Origin: Ruminococcus albus AD2013
GTDB lineage: Bacteria > Bacillota > Clostridia > Oscillospirales > Ruminococcaceae
Direction of reading: 5' to 3'
NCBI RefSeq assembly: GCF_000526775.1
Contig: NZ_JAGS01000001.1
Coordinates: 310,001-374,000 of the forward strand
DNA length: 64,000 nucleotides
In this document: positions 61,272 through 64,000 of the stretch, one piece after another
Layout of the letters: each line of letters starts with the position of its first letter
Numbering within the stretch: position 1 is the first letter of the stretch
Position numbers and translations under genes: made by a program
Notes under the pieces: model-generated
Told to the model about the DNA's origin: nothing
The model's database searches: none
The model's input: the letters and a program-made list of their open reading frames with translations, nothing else

Positions 61272-63929
61272 ATGGCATTAGCCAAATGGTATAAAATAGA
61301 TTTTCACACTCATACACCTGCCAGCAATTGTTTTGGTGATAAAAGTGTTACGCCTATTCAATGGCTTACTGCAGCCAAAGATGCGGGCTTGGATGCTGTT
61401 GTTATAACCGATCATAATTCGGTGGGATTTATTTCCAAGATAGACGAAATACAAAAAAGTGATGATTCTAAAGTTGACATAAAAGTATTTTATGGTATAG
61501 AATTGTGCGTTTCGGCAGATTTCACCCATATGATCATTATTTTTGATGATAAATTAAGCGTTACACGAATAGAAGATACAGTTATATCATTAGGATTAAA
61601 ACGTGATGATTGGGCTGATACCACTAAAAGCATAACGGAAGACCAATTAAAAAGCCTATGTAATGAATTACGAGGACAAATATTTGTTATTCCAGCTCAC
61701 TTTGCTTCTGAAAAAGGACTTGGACAAAGTAATATTAACGAGATTAAAAAATATAAAGAATTTGTTACATTTCCAGCAATCGAAGTGCGTACAAGCGAAG
61801 ACGTTCGTGAGTATAATAATAAAGTCAGAAACGATGCTATTTTGCCAGCTGCATTGATTACCGGATCGGATAATCCGTCAGATAAAAACGCCAGTGTTCA
61901 TTCAATAGAAGGATTTGGTAAGGCTTTTACATGGGTTAAAATGTCTGAACTCACATTTGAAGGGTTACGTCAAGTGTTTCTTGATTACGAACACCGTTGC
62001 ATTAATTATTTACAATTGCAGGAGATGGGGATTGAATATGACCCTAATACAATAACCCATAATTATGTGGAAGGAATAAATTTGTCAGGATTCTCTCATA
62101 TAGAAGATATTAAAATGAGATTCTCACCTTATCTTAATTGTATTGTTGGAGGACGTGGAACAGGAAAGTCTACATTAGTTGAATCTATAAGATGTGGTCT
62201 TGATTCGTCAAAACTTTTGTCAGAATGCGCCCTTATCGACAATACTCTACAAGAGGGTGGAACAATTGAAACGTTCTTTGATTTTGGTTCAACCGAAAAA
62301 TACGGAGTAAAGTGTATAAGATCGAAGAAAAACAAGAGTTTTACATATGAAAACGAGACAGGAGAAGTTGATAATCCTCCCGAGTTTAAAATAGATTTTT
62401 ACGGTCAGAAAGATATTTATAATCTAATTGATCAAGAAAAAAGTGATTCTACAGATAAAAGTCCGTTACTTAAAATGATCGATGAGATTATTCAGTCAAA
62501 GCTTTATTCAACCACAGACGAAATATCCAAAGCGGTATCTGAATTATTAAGACTATCTTCTGAATATCTTGATATAGTAAAGAAAACCAAGGATTTAGCA
62601 TCGATTAAAACCGAAATAACTAAAGACGAGTCATTACTTAGTCGATTTAAAGCAAGTGGGCTAGAAGAAAAAAGAAAGAGATATGAATGTATTGATCAAG
62701 GCATAAAGCTTACAAGAAAAAACGCTTTGAATTACAAACAATACTTACAAACCATTATTGATTCTTTTCGTCAAAAAAGCAACGAATATGGGCTGACACT
62801 TGCACGCCTATCAGATGATAAAAAGCTTAATGCAGATGCTATAATTTTAATCGATAGTTTGCTAAAATCATGTGATACAATTATAGATACATTACTAACC
62901 GAGCAACAGACAATTGATACTCAAATTAACACATTTGAATCTGCCAATATTCATGATAAAAAACTGGAGTTAGAGAGTGAATACTTAGAGTTAGTTAATA
63001 CTGTAAAAGTAACCGGAGTAGAAAATATTCAAACTATTCAGAATAGACTACAAGAAAACCGTCAGCGTAAAACTGAACTAGAAGCTTTACAGGAGCAAAG
63101 TAAAATACTCCTTGAACAGTTAAAAACTCAGATTGATCAATTTGTTTCAAAATTATTTGAACTCACTCAAAAACGTAAAGACGCTATCGATGAAATCAAA
63201 ACAGAAGGCATTAAGATATCAATAATGCCTATTTCTAATATTGTTAAATGGAAGAATTGCTTACAAAAGGAATTCGGAAGAACCACATTTGAAGAAGATT
63301 TCATGAAAATATCGGAGTATATCCTTTGCAAAGAAAACAACTATGAAAACTACAAGGCGTTTCTTTTGTCGATTCTAACATCAGAAGAAAATATAATTAA
63401 CAATATAAGCGCAGAGTTGAGCTTACAACCGAGATTTGTCACACTATGGAAAGATAAGGCACTAAACGGAACATTATCCTCCCTAGTCAATGTTATTCCA
63501 GAGGATAAGATTGAAATCAAAATCATACAAGATACTGAGGAAATTGATATTAATGCTGGTTCTCCTGGACAGAAATGTGCAGCTTTATTAACTCTTATTT
63601 TGAATATAGGTGATAATCCTCTGATAATCGACCAACCTGAAGACGATTTGGACAACAGTTTGATTTATAATCTTGTTGTAAAATCAATCAGGGAAATGAA
63701 AAATAGAAGACAAATCATAATTGTTACTCATAATCCTAACATACCTGTTTTGGGTGATGCAGAAGGTATCATCATATTAGAAAGAAACAAAAAGGGAAAA
63801 GTCGATTTTAGAGGAAGGAAGAAGGCTGGATGTATTGAAGAAAAGCTGATTCGCACAGGTATATGTGAAATAATGGAAGGTGGAGAAGCAGCTTTCAAAA
63901 AGAGAGAAGAAAAATATCATACCTATTAA
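61272..63929 (+). CDS. PHP-SMC fusion ATPase, TrlF-like
   Basis: An 885-residue protein. An N-terminal PHP phosphoesterase domain (residues about 1-250) has the metal motifs DFHTHTPAS and TDHNS. Next comes an SMC/RecN-like ATPase with Walker A GGRGTGKST (near residue 295), a long coiled coil (about 410-700), and the C-terminal signature SPGQKCAALL, Walker B LIIDQPEDDLD and switch TVTHNPN-type motif. This is the TrlF-like group, seen in defence islands. ATG 61272 (AGGAAG upstream) is chosen over GTG 61263. It probably senses DNA or RNA through the ATPase and hydrolyses a phosphoester with the PHP domain; direct evidence is lacking. Confidence 0.87.
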   Translation: MALAKWYKIDFHTHTPASNCFGDKSVTPIQWLTAAKDAGLDAVVITDHNSVGFISKIDEIQKSDDSKVDIKVFYGIELCVSADFTHMIIIFDDKLSVTRIEDTVISLGLKRDDWADTTKSITEDQLKSLCNELRGQIFVIPAHFASEKGLGQSNINEIKKYKEFVTFPAIEVRTSEDVREYNNKVRNDAILPAALITGSDNPSDKNASVHSIEGFGKAFTWVKMSELTFEGLRQVFLDYEHRCINYLQLQEMGIEYDPNTITHNYVEGINLSGFSHIEDIKMRFSPYLNCIVGGRGTGKSTLVESIRCGLDSSKLLSECALIDNTLQEGGTIETFFDFGSTEKYGVKCIRSKKNKSFTYENETGEVDNPPEFKIDFYGQKDIYNLIDQEKSDSTDKSPLLKMIDEIIQSKLYSTTDEISKAVSELLRLSSEYLDIVKKTKDLASIKTEITKDESLLSRFKASGLEEKRKRYECIDQGIKLTRKNALNYKQYLQTIIDSFRQKSNEYGLTLARLSDDKKLNADAIILIDSLLKSCDTIIDTLLTEQQTIDTQINTFESANIHDKKLELESEYLELVNTVKVTGVENIQTIQNRLQENRQRKTELEALQEQSKILLEQLKTQIDQFVSKLFELTQKRKDAIDEIKTEGIKISIMPISNIVKWKNCLQKEFGRTTFEEDFMKISEYILCKENNYENYKAFLLSILTSEENIINNISAELSLQPRFVTLWKDKALNGTLSSLVNVIPEDKIEIKIIQDTEEIDINAGSPGQKCAALLTLILNIGDNPLIIDQPEDDLDNSLIYNLVVKSIREMKNRRQIIIVTHNPNIPVLGDAEGIIILERNKKGKVDFRGRKKAGCIEEKLIRTGICEIMEGGEAAFKKREEKYHTY

Positions 63930-63936
63930 AATGATA

Positions 63937-63963
63937 CCTGCTGTGTCTTTATGGCACAGCAGG
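63937..63963 (+). terminator. Hairpin after the PHP-SMC gene
   Basis: CCTGCTGTG / CACAGCAGG perfect 9-bp stem; no strong T run follows, so it may be a weak terminator or structural end. Confidence 0.5.
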
Positions 63964-64000
63964 CACTCTCAATTAAATATAAACCATGCATTCAAAAATA

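Larger units (their letters stand above)
49355..64000. mobile_element. Integrative (mobilizable) element at tRNA-Glu carrying a defence cargo; right end outside window
   Basis: From the 3' end of tRNA-Glu the order is integrase, excisionase, MobV relaxase, small ORF, DUF3987 protein, XRE repressor, then two methyltransferases, LAGLIDADG-like protein, McrB, McrC and a PHP-SMC ATPase. This is an integrative and mobilizable element layout. No second copy of the tRNA 3' end is visible by eye, so the far att site must lie beyond 64000. No conjugation (type IV secretion) genes are seen in this part. Confidence 0.85.

Overview
The window looks like a chromosome segment of a gut or rumen Ruminococcus or close relative (Firmicutes, Clostridia). 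Evidence: a secreted protein ending in a type I dockerin, Clostridia-type genes (cdaA-cdaR, flotillin, mgtE, hlyC/corC, guaA, ECF sigma factor), strong GGAGG ribosome sites, and many textbook sigma-A promoters (TTGACA, 17 bp, TATAAT). Backbone genes are of moderate GC; the last ~8 kb is visibly AT-rich. The species is inferred only.

Left part (1-14 kb): a Ter stress/metal-response cluster with YceG-like protein (cut by the window edge), TelA, two TerD proteins, a Ca2+ P-type ATPase, and a nucleoside-like biosynthetic set (PRTase-TRSP, StiP-type PRTase-PELOTA, HAD). Next to it, on the other strand, are a ten-zinc-ribbon protein and a dockerin-bearing glucosaminidase-like protein. From 14.6 to 21.5 kb come a transglutaminase lipoprotein, a flotillin/NfeD membrane-domain operon (with a His-rich NfeD, a frameshifted gene and a 79-bp tandem repeat) facing a divergent XRE regulator with palindromic operator candidates, and a DtxR-like regulator.

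Middle part (21.5-49 kb): HD hydrolase, FAD-dependent oxidoreductase, cdaA-cdaR (c-di-AMP), mgtE with a long leader containing a small ORF, ilvE, secreted transglutaminase, CorC/CNNM protein, a zinc-ribbon/WG-repeat protein, and a four-gene ABC exporter operon preceded by a 25-codon leader ORF and an intrinsic terminator (an attenuator layout). A membrane metallophosphatase is followed by a miniature type V-F CRISPR locus: a 439-residue Cas12f1-like nuclease with its own promoter, a probable tracrRNA, and a four-repeat array, with no adaptation genes in the window. Then guaA, an ECF sigma factor/anti-sigma pair, and a two-tRNA operon.

Right part (49.3-64 kb): an integrative, probably mobilizable element inserted at tRNA-Glu: tyrosine integrase, excisionase, MobV-type relaxase, DUF3987 replication-type protein, and an XRE repressor with face-to-face promoters. 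It carries a defence cargo: an amino-methyltransferase, a C5-cytosine methyltransferase, a LAGLIDADG-like protein, a McrB-type AAA+ motor that has almost nothing before Walker A, a McrC-type nuclease, and a PHP-SMC (TrlF-like) ATPase. The right end of the element is not in the window.

The strongest candidates for notable biology are the compact Cas12f1 locus and the element-borne methyltransferase/McrBC/TrlF island; the mgtE leader ORF, the ABC-exporter attenuator and the His-rich NfeD/flotillin switch are secondary.
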